From contig CM066032.1 in NCBI GenBank assembly GCA_033557465.1, positions 1,314,312,191-1,314,376,190 on the forward strand: a stretch of 64,000 bases of DNA. The letters run 5' to 3'. The position numbers and the translations under genes were made by a program. The number at the start of each line of letters is the position of its first letter. The first letter of the stretch is position 1. Shown here piece after piece: positions 55,020 to 64,000 of this stretch. Below the pieces are notes generated by a model. It saw only the letters and a list, made by a program, of their open reading frames with translations. It did not search any database and was not told the origin of the DNA. Source of the DNA: Ichthyophis bannanicus (lineage: Eukaryota; Chordata; Amphibia; Gymnophiona; Ichthyophiidae).

Positions 55020-55460
55020 ATGTAGCAGCCAACTTTTAATGTTTCCTTTAGGTTTCTCCCTGTCCCTAACCTTCTTCCATATTCCCTTACCGGCATCTTA
55101 TAGCTTCTCTCATATCTATCAATTGCTAAAAACTGTCCCTCCAAATTCCTGCTCAGTCTCTGTATCTCCATCCTCTCTCATACCCAAAATCATGCTCTGC
55201 CACCAGTCTCTATCCAAGTTCCCACTCTTCCATCCAATGTGTCCATGCTCTCTTCTACAATCATCAAGTACTTTTCTTCTGTCCATCACCCTAAGTCCCT
55301 CAATCCCCATTCTTTCCTTGTTTTCTCACACATTTCTTACTTCCTAAGTCCCTGCAGTACTATCTCTCCCAGACCCATCCTTTTTCTGCTCTCCCCTTCC
55401 CCCTTCATTTTTCATTTTATCCTAAATCTCTATATGTTTCTCCTGCTCTGTGACGATCCT
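55020..55460. repeat. Pyrimidine-rich region
   Basis: The plus strand is C/T-rich for about 430 bp. It resembles the reverse complement of the 3.1-4.3 kb purine-rich region in style (TCTCCCTGTCCC, CTTTTTCTGCTCTCCCC). The frames are Ser/Pro/Leu-rich artefacts. Confidence 0.5.
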
Positions 55461-56104
55461 CAATGATCCAGGTTCAGCATCTCTAGCCTACCCCTGAGAA
55501 ACGTGATTAGTGACTACCCAGGCTCCCTTCATTCTTCTTGTGTCAGCTGGCCTGGTTGGCTGGTACAGTGCATGCTACTCACGTTGTTCCTCCACCCCCA
55601 GGTGACTGAATCATACATACCCATGCATAGTTCTCTACTTGGGTCTGCTTCTTGAAAGACTCTGCTGCATTGCCAATGACCGATCCCAGACAGAGGCTGC
55701 TGCTGAGCAAAAGCAGAACAGTGCACAAAGGTGATGGGATTTTGTCAGGGGGTGGGGGGAGGAGTTCAAGAATGACATCAGAAGCCAACAGGAGTCGGAA
55801 TCTGATGGAGAGTGACTGTTTCAGTGCTTCGAGTTGACTGTACATAGAGTTTCTGCTGCATGCAGACACCTGACTTGTGTGTGCCCTACCTTATGCACAA
55901 GTCAGGTCAGATGAGGTGATTGTTAGAGTCATTTGTGCCACCTAGATGTTTGGAGAATCACAGCAAGAACAATTGTGCCATATGGCCTTATCAACACATG
56001 GTCCTGTCTCTCCAGTGCAAAAAATCCCCAACTTTTCTATTGCTGGTTTTTACCCTCTGCCAGCATCTGGCAACAGCCAGACAGGTTGACAACCAGCCAG
56101 TTGG
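55461..56104. other. No recognisable feature
   Basis: Mixed composition. No domain or terminal repeat recognised. Confidence 0.45.
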
Positions 56105-56505
56105 CAATGTTTATGTTTATGTTTATTGACTTGATATACCGCTAAAGGAAAAACATCAAAGCGGTTTACACAATTCAAAATAAAGAAGAACCATAAGGTA
56201 AGAGAAGAGGAAAGGAAATTACAGTAATGGATAGGAAAGCATACCTAACAGACTCATATGACAAGACAATGGAGGAGAGAGAGAGAAGGCGCAGGGGAAA
56301 GTAAGGTCACACAGAGGGATCAGGGAGGTCAAAGGCAAGGGCGAAGAGATAGGTTTTGAGGCTGTTCTTGAAGATAGTGTGTCCCTGCTCAAGCCAGATA
56401 GATGAAGGCAGGGAGTTCCACAGGGCTGGGGAGAGGAACAAAAAGACAGAGGAGCGAGTGGATTGGAGGTGAGCACTAAATAGGCCACAAGCCCTTCAAT
56501 AGTTA
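56105..56505 (-). pseudogene. Non-LTR RT element, C-terminal end and 3' tail
   Basis: On the minus strand: FLFLSPALWNSLPSSIWLEQ and FKNSLKTYLFALAFDLPD (about 56,330-56,440), the closing block of L2/Jockey-group RT proteins. A 3' UTR and the end GTTTACACAATTC.../GCGGTATATCAAGTCAATAAA with (CATAAA)n at 56,105-56,140 follow. The upstream continuation lies beyond the inserted MITE, from 59,694. Confidence 0.7.
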
Positions 56506-56719
56506 TAGGGGCATATTTACGAAACGGCATGCCATCAGTGCACATGTGAGCCACAAAATTAAGGCAGAGGTTCGTGATAGCTTTTGTGAGGGTGTGTGTC
56601 CATCCCCCTGCTGTTATCACCGCACTGTGGTAACCAGCATTTGGATGCACTTACCGTCACCACCTGAGGTGGCATAAGGTGCGCCCAGGTTAAAGGCAAC
56701 ATTCATGGTTACTGCGCAC

Positions 56720-59483
56720 TAGGGTGGTCCACTGCCATAGGGGAAAAATAAAAGTAGGAATTTCTTTGCTCCCTGGCCTGATTCTGGTTCCATTTATGTA
56801 GAAAACAATGTGTGCAAAGTTTGAAGCCAATCAAATAATATTTAGGGGTGGCTCAAGGTCCCTATCTATCAGACCCCTGGATCCCCCCCAGGGTTCGTCA
56901 GACCACTGGGTATTATCTGCTCATAGACCGGGGTATCATGCTTGCCAAGCACTCAATGTGGTCCAGATGCTAGTAAGGACTTTGACGATGTGGGGAACAT
57001 CTTACGGTGTTGCGAGACAACACCCAGAAGGAACTGGAGTTGCTCTTCTTTTGTGGTGTGTCGGCCGTTGAACTCCTCAATGAGTTTTACCCCTCGCTCA
57101 GCCACATCGTTGATCACTGGAAGATTTTTTACTTTCTTCAGACCGTCTTTGAATGATGCATTCTCTTCCCAGTCTTCTGGGTCTGCATTAAGAAAATCAC
57201 TGTTGATGTCGAGGTGTTTCAGGAAACGGATTGACTTGCGAGTTGCAAAAGATTCAAGTGGTGGAATCATGGAACTTTTCAATTCGACCCGCTTTGGGGG
57301 ATCTTCGTCTTCGTCATCATCCTCATTGCTTTCATCTGATTCTGCCGGGATCATGGCCGACACTATGGCCCGCTTTGTCGGTGCTGAAACAGCTTCATCG
57401 AACAGTGACAGTGCCACAAGCTCCTCTGACACATACCACAGATGCTGTTGCAGTTTGTCTCTGGCCGCTCTTCCAACACGGTCATTGTGGTAAGAGTGTA
57501 GTTTCTTCAGCATCTCCAAATCTGTTCGAGGAGCAACTGCGGCATCATGGGCAGAAAACCAGGCTTCCACATGAATCAGGATGGAGAAAATGCTCACATC
57601 ACGAACACAGGACTCCTCCCGTTGGGTAAGATCTTTGGGTTGTCCTCGGAACATCCAAATCTTGAGACAGTACAAGACTTTTGCCATCCATCTGGCATGA
57701 TGGAAAGCTCCGGGTATCTTGAAATTGAAACTAGGAAGATTCCCTCCAAGGCAGACAATCGTTAACTCCAAGAATTCCAGGTAATCATCTCGGTGATTGC
57801 CCTGTGCCAACTTGGATTCTGCAAACTTCATGATGCGATCCCTGTCAGGTTGCAGCACCTCCAAGTCTTTTCCAGTTTGATAGTTGGACTTGTCAAGGGA
57901 GCCCCAATTCTTTTGGAACCGGCGAAAGAGTTGGACATCGGGACTCGATGAAACTCCAGAGCATGTAGAGAATACTGCACCAAGAATTATTTCGTAAATG
58001 TGATGGCGGCATGCCAAATGAAGGACTGTGCGACGGAGTCTCTGTTCTAGAAGAATGCACGCTCCTGATCGACGTCCCGTGTTCGATGCAGTTGTATCAA
58101 AGCAGAAGCCTGCAACCTTTTCATCCAAACACCATTCCTGTAACAGTTCATAAACTGCTGCAACTTGATTCTCGCCCGTTCCTGATGTCAGTTTTGGTAC
58201 ACCAAGAAATTGTGTTTCTCCAGTGGAGATAGCCGTTATCAAAACTGGAAGGCGGTCAATGGATGTGGTTGAACAGAGGAGAGATGGCAATAACTTGCTA
58301 TCCCAATGCACAATGCATGTTTTGCCTTCGGCTTTGAATGCGTTGTGCAGGTCCGTCCATTGTTGCTGATGGTGCTTTTCTCTATGGCGCTTGACGTTGG
58401 AGCGGCTGATATTGAGCTCCCCAGGATAATGTCCCAGACTTCTGGCGGTTTCAGCTACCACAAACAGAGCATTGCGATCCGTTGTCCCTGTCCGATCCAG
58501 GGCTGCTGTAAGCTCTGGGGTCCAGACATTGTTAGGTTGAAACTGCTTCGTTTGTGGAGTTGCTTTCTTCTGTCTGTTATCTGAATCCGCAGATGTCGAC
58601 GAGTCTTCACCTGACTCTGCTGAGGAAGAAGATCCTTCCAGCTGAACTTGGCTTGTAGTTGCCTCGGCTTCGGCAACATGTTTTTGTCTGCGCCTTTTCA
58701 GTTCTTCTTCTCGCTTTTGCGATCTTGCTTCTGTGTTGGCCAGTTTCTTGTCCATCGTGCACATTGAGCCGCGGCGCCCTGGTTCTCGTTGCGCTATTAA
58801 GAATTCTTTGTCTTCTTGAATATGAATTAAAGACATTGCATTGGCATGCGCCACATCAAATAGGTTTTTCATTGCAACCTGGAATTCTTTTTCATTTGCC
58901 TCTTGTTTCCCTCCTCTCCTTTTGTTTTTCTTCAAACGTTTCCACTGATTGAACAATTTCTTTACTTTTTCTTGAATTTTGTCATTTCTTTGAACAGGAA
59001 GCCTGGCCTTTTCCCAGTAAGCTTCTACTTCACTTGTTACAATAGATGCACTTTCACTAACGCCTTTGTTTAATGTCATATGGTGATGTAAAAATACACT
59101 TAACACTTGCTCCTTGCTGGGGAGCTTGGCCCCCAGAATTGTGGTGGACATTTCTTCAATGAGATAAAAACCACGTTTTTTCGCCATCTGAAAAGAATAA
59201 AGATACAAAGATAATAGTACAATGTCTTTGCCACCTCTCAGAGAAGAGATTAGTTCAAATATGACGCAATCAAATGTAATCAGCGTGGAACTGAGTGGAT
59301 GATACAAGATGATGCAACATTTCGTCATCTGCTCCCAGGGGGAAATCTCAAGACTTGTTGAGCCACCCCTAATTATTATTTGATTGGCTTCAAACTTTGT
59401 ACACAGTGTTTTCTACCTAAATGGAACCAGAATCAGGCCAGGGAGCAAAGGAATTCAGGAATTCATTTTTATGGACCACCCTA
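56720..59483 (-). mobile_element. Complete hAT-like DNA transposon, apparently intact
   Basis: Ends TAGGGTGGTCC on both sides (inverted), with long terminal inverted repeats: 56,720-56,857 and 59,358-59,483 share CTTTGCTCCCTGGCCTGATT, CTGGTTCCATTTA and AGTTTGAAGCCAATCAAATA. The 8-bp duplication CTGCGCAC is perfect at 56,712-56,719 and 59,484-59,491. Length is 2,764 bp. One unbroken transposase gene occupies the inside. An 8-bp duplication plus TAGGG ends is the hAT pattern. Perfect duplication and an open gene point to a young insertion. Confidence 0.9.
56953..59187 (-). CDS. Divergent hAT-like transposase, 744 residues, uninterrupted
   Basis: I choose the ATG at 59,185-59,187 (MAKKRGFYLIEEM) because TTCTTTTCAG lies directly before it, a likely 3' splice site of a 5' UTR intron; the frame stays open to 59,328. 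N-terminal part: basic helical DNA-binding-like region (residues 55-100, VKKLFNQWKRLKKNKRR), a charged coiled stretch (145-175), a Ser-rich acidic linker (185-205). Core: HWDSKLL (Asp296), FCFDTTASNTG (Asp364), CRHH (Cys393-x2-His396, like the hAT C/DxxH motif), FHHARWMAK (Arg499-Trp500, like the hAT RW), an acidic run (EDDDEDED, 622-629), NDVAERG (Glu697, candidate third residue). No BED finger or usual hAT C-terminal dimerisation block was recognised. It would cut and paste this element. Catalytic assignments are inference. Confidence 0.8.
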   Translation of the reverse strand: MAKKRGFYLIEEMSTTILGAKLPSKEQVLSVFLHHHMTLNKGVSESASIVTSEVEAYWEKARLPVQRNDKIQEKVKKLFNQWKRLKKNKRRGGKQEANEKEFQVAMKNLFDVAHANAMSLIHIQEDKEFLIAQREPGRRGSMCTMDKKLANTEARSQKREEELKRRRQKHVAEAEATTSQVQLEGSSSSAESGEDSSTSADSDNRQKKATPQTKQFQPNNVWTPELTAALDRTGTTDRNALFVVAETARSLGHYPGELNISRSNVKRHREKHHQQQWTDLHNAFKAEGKTCIVHWDSKLLPSLLCSTTSIDRLPVLITAISTGETQFLGVPKLTSGTGENQVAAVYELLQEWCLDEKVAGFCFDTTASNTGRRSGACILLEQRLRRTVLHLACRHHIYEIILGAVFSTCSGVSSSPDVQLFRRFQKNWGSLDKSNYQTGKDLEVLQPDRDRIMKFAESKLAQGNHRDDYLEFLELTIVCLGGNLPSFNFKIPGAFHHARWMAKVLYCLKIWMFRGQPKDLTQREESCVRDVSIFSILIHVEAWFSAHDAAVAPRTDLEMLKKLHSYHNDRVGRAARDKLQQHLWYVSEELVALSLFDEAVSAPTKRAIVSAMIPAESDESNEDDDEDEDPPKRVELKSSMIPPLESFATRKSIRFLKHLDINSDFLNADPEDWEENASFKDGLKKVKNLPVINDVAERGVKLIEEFNGRHTTKEEQLQFLLGVVSQHRKMFPTSSKSLLASGPH

Positions 59484-59693
59484 CTGCGCACCCATAATGC
59501 CTCTGCTACCCATGATGCACCATCAGCACCACATTACACCCCTAACCTTCCCAGTCCTCACCGAAGTGCACACTAACTGGCTAGCCTAGAATTTTGCCAT
59601 GGGGCCCCATGTTAACAGTTAGTGTGGTATGCTTAGCATGCAGCAAACCCTGCACTCACAGTATGCATGATTTAGTATACATGCCCCTAAGAG

Positions 59694-59960
59694 TTAATAT
59701 TATCCATTTAATTTCACTCTAAAAGTCAATGAGAACAAATGAAGGATTTTAAGTACCAGCATGATATGGTTAAGAAAATTAACCCCTGACAATATCCTTG
59801 CTGCAGTATTTTGTACTTTCTGCATGTTCTTCAATAATCTATATGGCACTCCCATATAACGAGAATTGCAGCAATTCACCTTTGAGATCAATAAAGCCTG
59901 GGTAATTTGCCAAGGCTAACTTCCATTAAAAATGCTGTTTGAATTAGCATCATAACTGGG
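59694..59960 (-). pseudogene. Non-LTR RT fragment, upstream of the MITE
   Basis: The minus-strand frame reads VNCCNSRYMGVPYRLLKNMQ, KVQNTAARILSGVNFLNHIM and LVLKILHLF, matching the block between the RT palm and the C-terminal WNSLP block. It is the same host element as 56,105-56,505 and 60,470-61,394. Confidence 0.65.
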
Positions 59961-60026
59961 CTTCCATAGAGAGTTTTGAATTTTGCCACACCCTTATATT
60001 TCTTACTTTCTAGCTAAGGGATAAGT

Positions 60027-60245
60027 ATGGCTTTGCAGCCCTGAAGGCACCTGATGTTAAAAGCTAAGCAGATTTAGATCTGGCTAGTACTTGGATGGGA
60101 GACCACCTTGGAACATCAGGTGCTGTAAACTTATTGTGTGGAAGAAAGGCCTGGCAATCTATTTCTGGTTGCACCTTCCCAAGAAAACCTAAGGGTTGGG
60201 TTACTAGGAGTCAGCATTGATGTGATGACACAAACACAACAACTG
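60027..60245 (+). repeat. 5S rRNA-derived SINE
   Basis: The head aligns with 5S rRNA: ATGGCTTTGCAGCCCTGAA, AAAAGCTAAGCAGA, GGCTAGTACTTGGATGGGAG, ACCACCTTGGAACATCAGGT, GCTGTAAACTT (60,027-60,131). This includes the internal promoter region (A-box AGCTAAGCAG, C-box TTGGATGGGAGACC). A SINE body follows (GGAAGAAAGGCCTGGCAATC, TATTTCTGGTTGCACC, GTTACTAGGAGTCAGCATTG, ATGTGATGACACAAACACAACAAC). It is diverged from a functional 5S gene, and the tail type suggests mobilisation by a LINE. Confidence 0.8.
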
Positions 60246-60469
60246 AAGGATAATTGTGATTCCCCAATCAAGGTCTTAAATTATTGATTCAAAACACCAC
60301 CTTTCTCTATCCAAAACACTTCTTGTTTATTACAATTAAGGTAGAGGTTGTTAGCCCTCAAGCAAAGCTTCGGGCATTTATTTATTTATTTATTGATTGA
60401 TTGATTGATTTAGTTACCCTAGATATCATATTTCTTATGTCCTTCCCAACAAGAAAATAAATTTAGATA
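60246..60469. other. Spacer with (TTTA)n(TTGA)n
   Basis: Simple repeats TTTATTTATTTATTGATTGATTGATT at about 60,376-60,410, possibly a LINE or SINE junction. No coding. Confidence 0.5.
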
Positions 60470-61394
60470 TTGTCAGAATAAAAGAAAAATTGGAAAACCT
60501 ACTGACCAAATAATCTTACATAGAGGCTTGATATAAATATTAAAAAGCACCAGCAACAACAATGATCCTTGAGGATCTTCTCCAAAGAGGAAGTTATAAC
60601 ATTGTCTGTGAGCCACCAAAATCCGCTACCTGTGTTCTCCCCACTAGAAATGATGCAAACTGCATACTGTACCACTCAAATCTAATTCCTCCTTACACTC
60701 TAGTAGCATCCAATGATGAACTATATCAAGTGTTCCTGAAAGATCTAAAAGAACAAGACTTGCCATACCTTTTATAAATCATTCAAGGTTGATCATCCAA
60801 TATGGTTATCAAAAATGTTTCTGTGCTATGTATTTTTCTTAATCCTGCTTGATCATCCTCAAAATACTGTAACCTACCATTTCAAGAAACTCCTATAATT
60901 GATTAAAAATTGCCCTTTCTAATAATTTGCCCAAATAAAGCAGATGAGTGGCTGTTCTAAAAGTTTCAGACAATGTTAAATCCAGAGTGGGTTTCTTCAG
61001 AAGAGGCTTAACCAATGCCCTCTTCAAAGCAGAGGTAACTTGTCCTTGAGTGAGGAAAGTATTATCAATTTCCCTTTCTGATCTACTAGGTTGTGCTGTT
61101 GATAACAAATTCAGCAATTGGTCCCTTGAAAGGAGACTAAAATTCACCCAAGAATAAGTCTGGGGGGTTTTCAAACTGTGCAAAGAATTGGCAGTGTTTT
61201 AGGATCTGAAGATAATGTCACAGATATAACCGCTGGGGCCACTGATGCTGTTAAAAGGGACATTACTGTTGGCCTTAATCACACTTAGATCTGCATGACC
61301 TTATCAATTTTCCTTTTAAAATAAAGGGCAAATTGCGTGGACAAGGGAACTAGAAGAAAGACCTTATTAGCTGAATGTTTCTACCACAGCAAAA
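60470..61394 (-). pseudogene. Non-LTR RT fragment, N-terminal RT region
   Basis: On the minus strand from 61,340 downward: a linker remnant (LSTQFALYFKRKIDKV), then YSWVNFSLLSRDQLLNLLST, ALVKPLLKKPTLDLTLSE and LGKLLERAIFNQL. Then come LVLLDLSGTLDIVHH (first catalytic Asp block, about 60,740) and EDPQGSLLLLVLFNIYIKPL (about 60,555). Frames change repeatedly. It belongs with the fragments at 59,694 and 56,105. The intact LINE copy 3 sits at its upstream edge. Confidence 0.7.
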
Positions 61395-64000
61395 GCCTTG
61401 TTTATTTATTTATTTATTACAGTTTCTTATATACCGCGCTATTTGGAATCAGCGCGGTTTACATCATAACAAAACGACCATAACGACAAACTGTCAGGTT
61501 TTACATTGAACAGGAGTACAAACTTGGATAACTGGGTTAACTATATACAAACTTAATTATATACAAACTTGGATAACTGGGTTAACTATATGCATAAACT
61601 ATCTACACTGCAGTGTGAGGGCATTTCTAGATTGGGTCATTTCTTGGAGGGGATATCTAGTTCAGTTGCTGTCTGGGAAATATTGGCAGAAAAGGTATGT
61701 TTTGAGAGCCTTCCTGAACTGATATAGATTGGTAATGGCTCTAATGTCAGGGGGTAGGGTGTTCCAGCATTTTGGTACATAAAAACTGAATGCCCTGTTT
61801 GTGGTGTTCGTGTTGGACTTTGTTGAAGACTTTGGTATTGCTAGCAAGTTTACAGCTGATGTTCTTCTTGCTCTGTTGGGGGGGACCATGTGGATTAGAT
61901 TCGTGAGTGAGAGGGATGAGGTGCCTTTGATTGCCTTAAATGCTAATACAAGGGATTTGAAGGTGATTCTCCCGTGAATTGGTAGCCAGTGTAGCTGTTT
62001 GAGAATAGGAGTCACGTGGTCGTTTCTGGATGCACCGTAGAGGACCCTAGCTGCGGCATTCATGGCCAACTGTAAGGGGGTTAGTGTGGATTGGGGCAGA
62101 CCTTGTAGGATGGCATTTGCAAAGTCAAAATGCGGCAGGATCAGCGCTTGATATATGGTACGGAAATCGTCTGGGTCCAGCAGGGAGCGTAGGTGTTTGA
62201 GGGAACGGATTTTGAAGTAGATGGCTTTGACTACGCTGCTTATGTGGCGTCTCATGTCTAGATGTTGGTCCAGGGTCACTCCCAAATATTTTATTGCATC
62301 TTTAGTTTGCAAATCAGCTTCCTTGACACTGACGTGGGATGGGGGCGTAAAGCTGGAGTCTCTGGAGATGAAAAGGACCTCTGTTTTTTTATGCTGGATA
62401 CGTAGGTTCTGTGTCTGGAGCCATGTTGAAACTGCATTGAAACAATCTGTGAGTGGGGTCAGGTCCATGTGGGTTGTGGAGAAAGGCATGTATAAAAGAA
62501 TGTCATCTGCATATATCATGCAGTTTACGTTGAATGATCTTATGATATTGCATATGGGCTGCATGTAGATATTGAAGAGTAAGGAGGATAGTGAGGATCC
62601 TTGAGGTACCCCTTGTTTTTGATGGAAGTGGCTAGACTCTTCTGATCCAGACTTCACATATTGCCATCTATCGTCCAGATAAGACTTGCACCATTTTAGT
62701 GCCTTGTTGCAGACACCCTTTTCTTTTAGTCTTCCCAGGAGGATTTCGTGACTGACGGAGTCAAAAGCCGCGGCGATGTCTAGGAAAATGAGGACAAAAC
62801 CTTGATGGATGTTGTCAATTCCTGTGATGATATTGTTGATTAGACCAGTGAGTAGTGTCTCAACCCCATGATGTTCTCTGAACCCATGTTGGCAGTTATC
62901 TAAGGGAGCAACAGAGTCTATGTGATCTTGAATTTGCCGTTGCGCTTCCTTCTCAATTATTTTGGCTAAGATGGGGATGCTAGCTATTGGTCGATAGGAG
63001 TCCACCCTTTGGGGGTCCAGTTTGGGGTTTTTCAGTAATGGTCTAATGGACGTCTGCTTGAGTGAAGTGGGAAAATAACCTGTTGTAAAGGAGAGTTCCA
63101 TTATATTTGCGATGACAGGACTGAGCACATCACGTAGTTCCTTGATCCAAAAAGCTGGACATGGGTCGGTCTGTGCAGTGGAGGTGTTGAGTGATGCTAT
63201 GGTGTTCTCAATACATTTAATGGATGGTGTGGAAAAAAAGTTAAGTGGAGAGAGGTCCGCTGGTTCTTGATATTGGACTGCTGTGACCTTGTTAGTTTGT
63301 ACAATCTTGGATTGCAGATAATCAGTGAAATCTTGTGGGTGTATGTTGATGTGTTGCTCGGGTGATGGTTCCTTTGAGAGGGATTTGACCAAATTGAAGA
63401 GGTCACGAGGTTTATTCAATGACCTCTTTAGGGTGTCAGTGTGATATTGTCTCATTCTGATAGAGATTGTTCCTCGATGTATTGCAAGGTGGGTTAGGTA
63501 TGCGGTCTGATCTTCTGGTGAGCGTGATCGGCGCCATCGGCGTTCGAGTCTACGTATTTGCATGAGGGAAGCGCGTAGGTCAGGAGAGAACCATGGGGCG
63601 GATTTTCTTTTCGCTCTTGCTGTATTTTTAGGGTTTGGGTGTTGTGAGATGGCAAGCAGGCTGGAGTTCCAGTGAGAAATTAGTTCATCAAGGTCAGGTG
63701 TTGTTTTGTTGATGAGTGATGGGGTCTCCGAAAGGATGAGTTCCCTATCGAAGGGGCGGAAGCATCTAGTGGAAGTTCGAGAGGTGATGTTCTTGGGTTG
63801 GCTTCTGTTCAGCTGGTCATTGTTGCTGGGAATCTGGATAATGATCAATTTGTGGTCGGACCAGGGTACATCCACGACTGATGTTGGCAGATTGTGGCTT
63901 TTGTCCTTGACTGGATGTGGCATAAAAACCAAGTCCAGAATGTTCCCTTTTGTATGTGTGGGTTCATTTATGATTTGTTTGAGACCCAGGTCTTCCATTG
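61395..64000 (-). mobile_element. L2-like LINE copy 3, continuing past the right edge
   Basis: 3' end at 61,395-61,465: (TAAA)n plus GATATACCGCGC...GCGCGGTTTACA hairpin. About 190 bp of 3' UTR with a tandem-like phrase (ACTTGGATAACTGGGTTAAC twice, 61,523-61,588) precedes the stop codon. The coding frame is unbroken to the window edge, so this is the youngest-looking LINE here. Confidence 0.85.
61662..64000 (-). CDS. Endonuclease/reverse transcriptase of L2-like copy 3, open to the edge
   Basis: At least 778 codons without a stop or shift. Endonuclease C-terminal part: NEPTHTKGNILDLVFMP and VDVPWSDHKLIIIQI (SDH catalytic His). Linker: WFSPDLRASLMQIRRLERRW. RT: SIRPLLKNPKLDPQ, DSYRPIASIPILAKIIEK, LIFLDIAAAFDSVSHEIL, KQGVPQGSSLSSLLFNIYM, CMIYADDILLYMPFS (catalytic Asp pair, about 62,500). 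C-terminus: IKYLGVTLDQHLDM, LILPHFDFANAILQGLP, LKQLHWLPIHGRITF, CWNTLPPDIRAI, FRKALKTYLF. It corresponds block for block to copy 1 at 11,663. The start codon and first endonuclease motifs lie outside the window, so activity cannot be judged. Confidence 0.9.
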   Translation of the reverse strand, partial: MEDLGLKQIINEPTHTKGNILDLVFMPHPVKDKSHNLPTSVVDVPWSDHKLIIIQIPSNNDQLNRSQPKNITSRTSTRCFRPFDRELILSETPSLINKTTPDLDELISHWNSSLLAISQHPNPKNTARAKRKSAPWFSPDLRASLMQIRRLERRWRRSRSPEDQTAYLTHLAIHRGTISIRMRQYHTDTLKRSLNKPRDLFNLVKSLSKEPSPEQHINIHPQDFTDYLQSKIVQTNKVTAVQYQEPADLSPLNFFSTPSIKCIENTIASLNTSTAQTDPCPAFWIKELRDVLSPVIANIMELSFTTGYFPTSLKQTSIRPLLKNPKLDPQRVDSYRPIASIPILAKIIEKEAQRQIQDHIDSVAPLDNCQHGFREHHGVETLLTGLINNIITGIDNIHQGFVLIFLDIAAAFDSVSHEILLGRLKEKGVCNKALKWCKSYLDDRWQYVKSGSEESSHFHQKQGVPQGSSLSSLLFNIYMQPICNIIRSFNVNCMIYADDILLYMPFSTTHMDLTPLTDCFNAVSTWLQTQNLRIQHKKTEVLFISRDSSFTPPSHVSVKEADLQTKDAIKYLGVTLDQHLDMRRHISSVVKAIYFKIRSLKHLRSLLDPDDFRTIYQALILPHFDFANAILQGLPQSTLTPLQLAMNAAARVLYGASRNDHVTPILKQLHWLPIHGRITFKSLVLAFKAIKGTSSLSLTNLIHMVPPNRARRTSAVNLLAIPKSSTKSNTNTTNRAFSFYVPKCWNTLPPDIRAITNLYQFRKALKTYLFCQYFPDSN

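Larger units (their letters stand above)
56506..59693. mobile_element. MITE-like element carrying the hAT-like insertion
   Basis: Ends are GGGGCATATTTACGAAAC at 56,509 and the inverse of GGGGCATGTATACTAAATC at 59,692, with TA on both outer sides. Without the inserted transposon the element would be about 430 bp and non-coding. The TA flanks would fit a mariner-type or Harbinger-type MITE. It interrupts an RT element. Confidence 0.5.

Noticed and set aside
56942..57629. Plus-strand frames of 132-183 codons
   Set aside because: Antisense shadows of the hAT-like transposase; Ser-rich because of the acidic Glu/Asp codons opposite.
60027..60131. Functional 5S rRNA gene
   Set aside because: Many substitutions and an attached SINE body; it is a derived SINE head, not an rRNA gene.

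Overview
This window looks like transposon-dense vertebrate nuclear DNA. I recognise no host gene exon, no bacterial-type gene and no CRISPR array. The mixture is L2-like, CR1, RTE, L1-type and Penelope-like retroelements, a gammaretrovirus-type provirus, a SCAN/dUTPase-bearing Ty3 element, Harbinger and two other DNA transposons, and tRNA-like and 5S-rRNA-derived SINE pieces. That mixture, together with the CR1 3' ends (a TATGTTACTATG-type tail), suggests an amphibian, most probably a caecilian. The species guess is inference from recalled repeat content and cannot be proved from the sequence.

Layout: 1-860, L1-type ORF1 running off the left edge; 0.86-4.28 kb, pyrimidine- and purine-rich DNA; 4.29-5.32 kb, CR1 ORF2 end; 5.94-9.7 kb, an L2-like reverse transcriptase (RT) split by a 2.49-kb DNA transposon of unassigned superfamily (6,331-8,818, TTA target duplication); 10.5-11.4 kb, RT and CR1 scraps; 11.46-14.25 kb, an L2-like element with one stop in the part present; 17,249-26,206, a complete provirus (minus strand) with two 525-bp LTRs, CTTT target duplications and a tRNA-Gly primer site, sitting inside an L1-type ORF1; 26.5-29.9 kb, inverted GC-rich repeats and a CR1 with its ORF1 esterase; 33.2-33.6 kb, a Harbinger nuclease exon; 36.3-38.9 kb, tRNA-like copies, a Penelope 3' end, a MIR-like SINE and a CR1 ORF1 piece; 41.1-51.45 kb, a long L2-like element split by a 6.4-kb Ty3 element (43,564-50,009); 51.46-52.98 kb, RTE; 52.99-54.34 kb, Penelope endonuclease end and tail; 54.6-54.85 kb, an 89-bp tandem repeat; 56.1-61.4 kb, an old RT element containing a MITE, which itself contains an intact divergent hAT-like transposon (56,720-59,483); 61.4-64 kb, an L2-like element with an unbroken ORF to the window edge.

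The genes form no host pathway. Each set works for its own mobile element: gag/pro/pol/env for the provirus, gag/PR/dUTPase/RT for the Ty3 element, endonuclease/RT for the LINEs, and single transposases for the DNA elements. Nesting gives relative ages. The LTR pairs of the provirus and of the Ty3 element both differ by roughly 3 percent by eye, so these two insertions are probably of similar age. The most promising items are the intact hAT-like transposon, the TTA-duplicating transposon with an unfamiliar conserved transposase, and the SCAN-gag Ty3 element that carries a dUTPase, has no visible integrase and has a long ORF inside its LTR.
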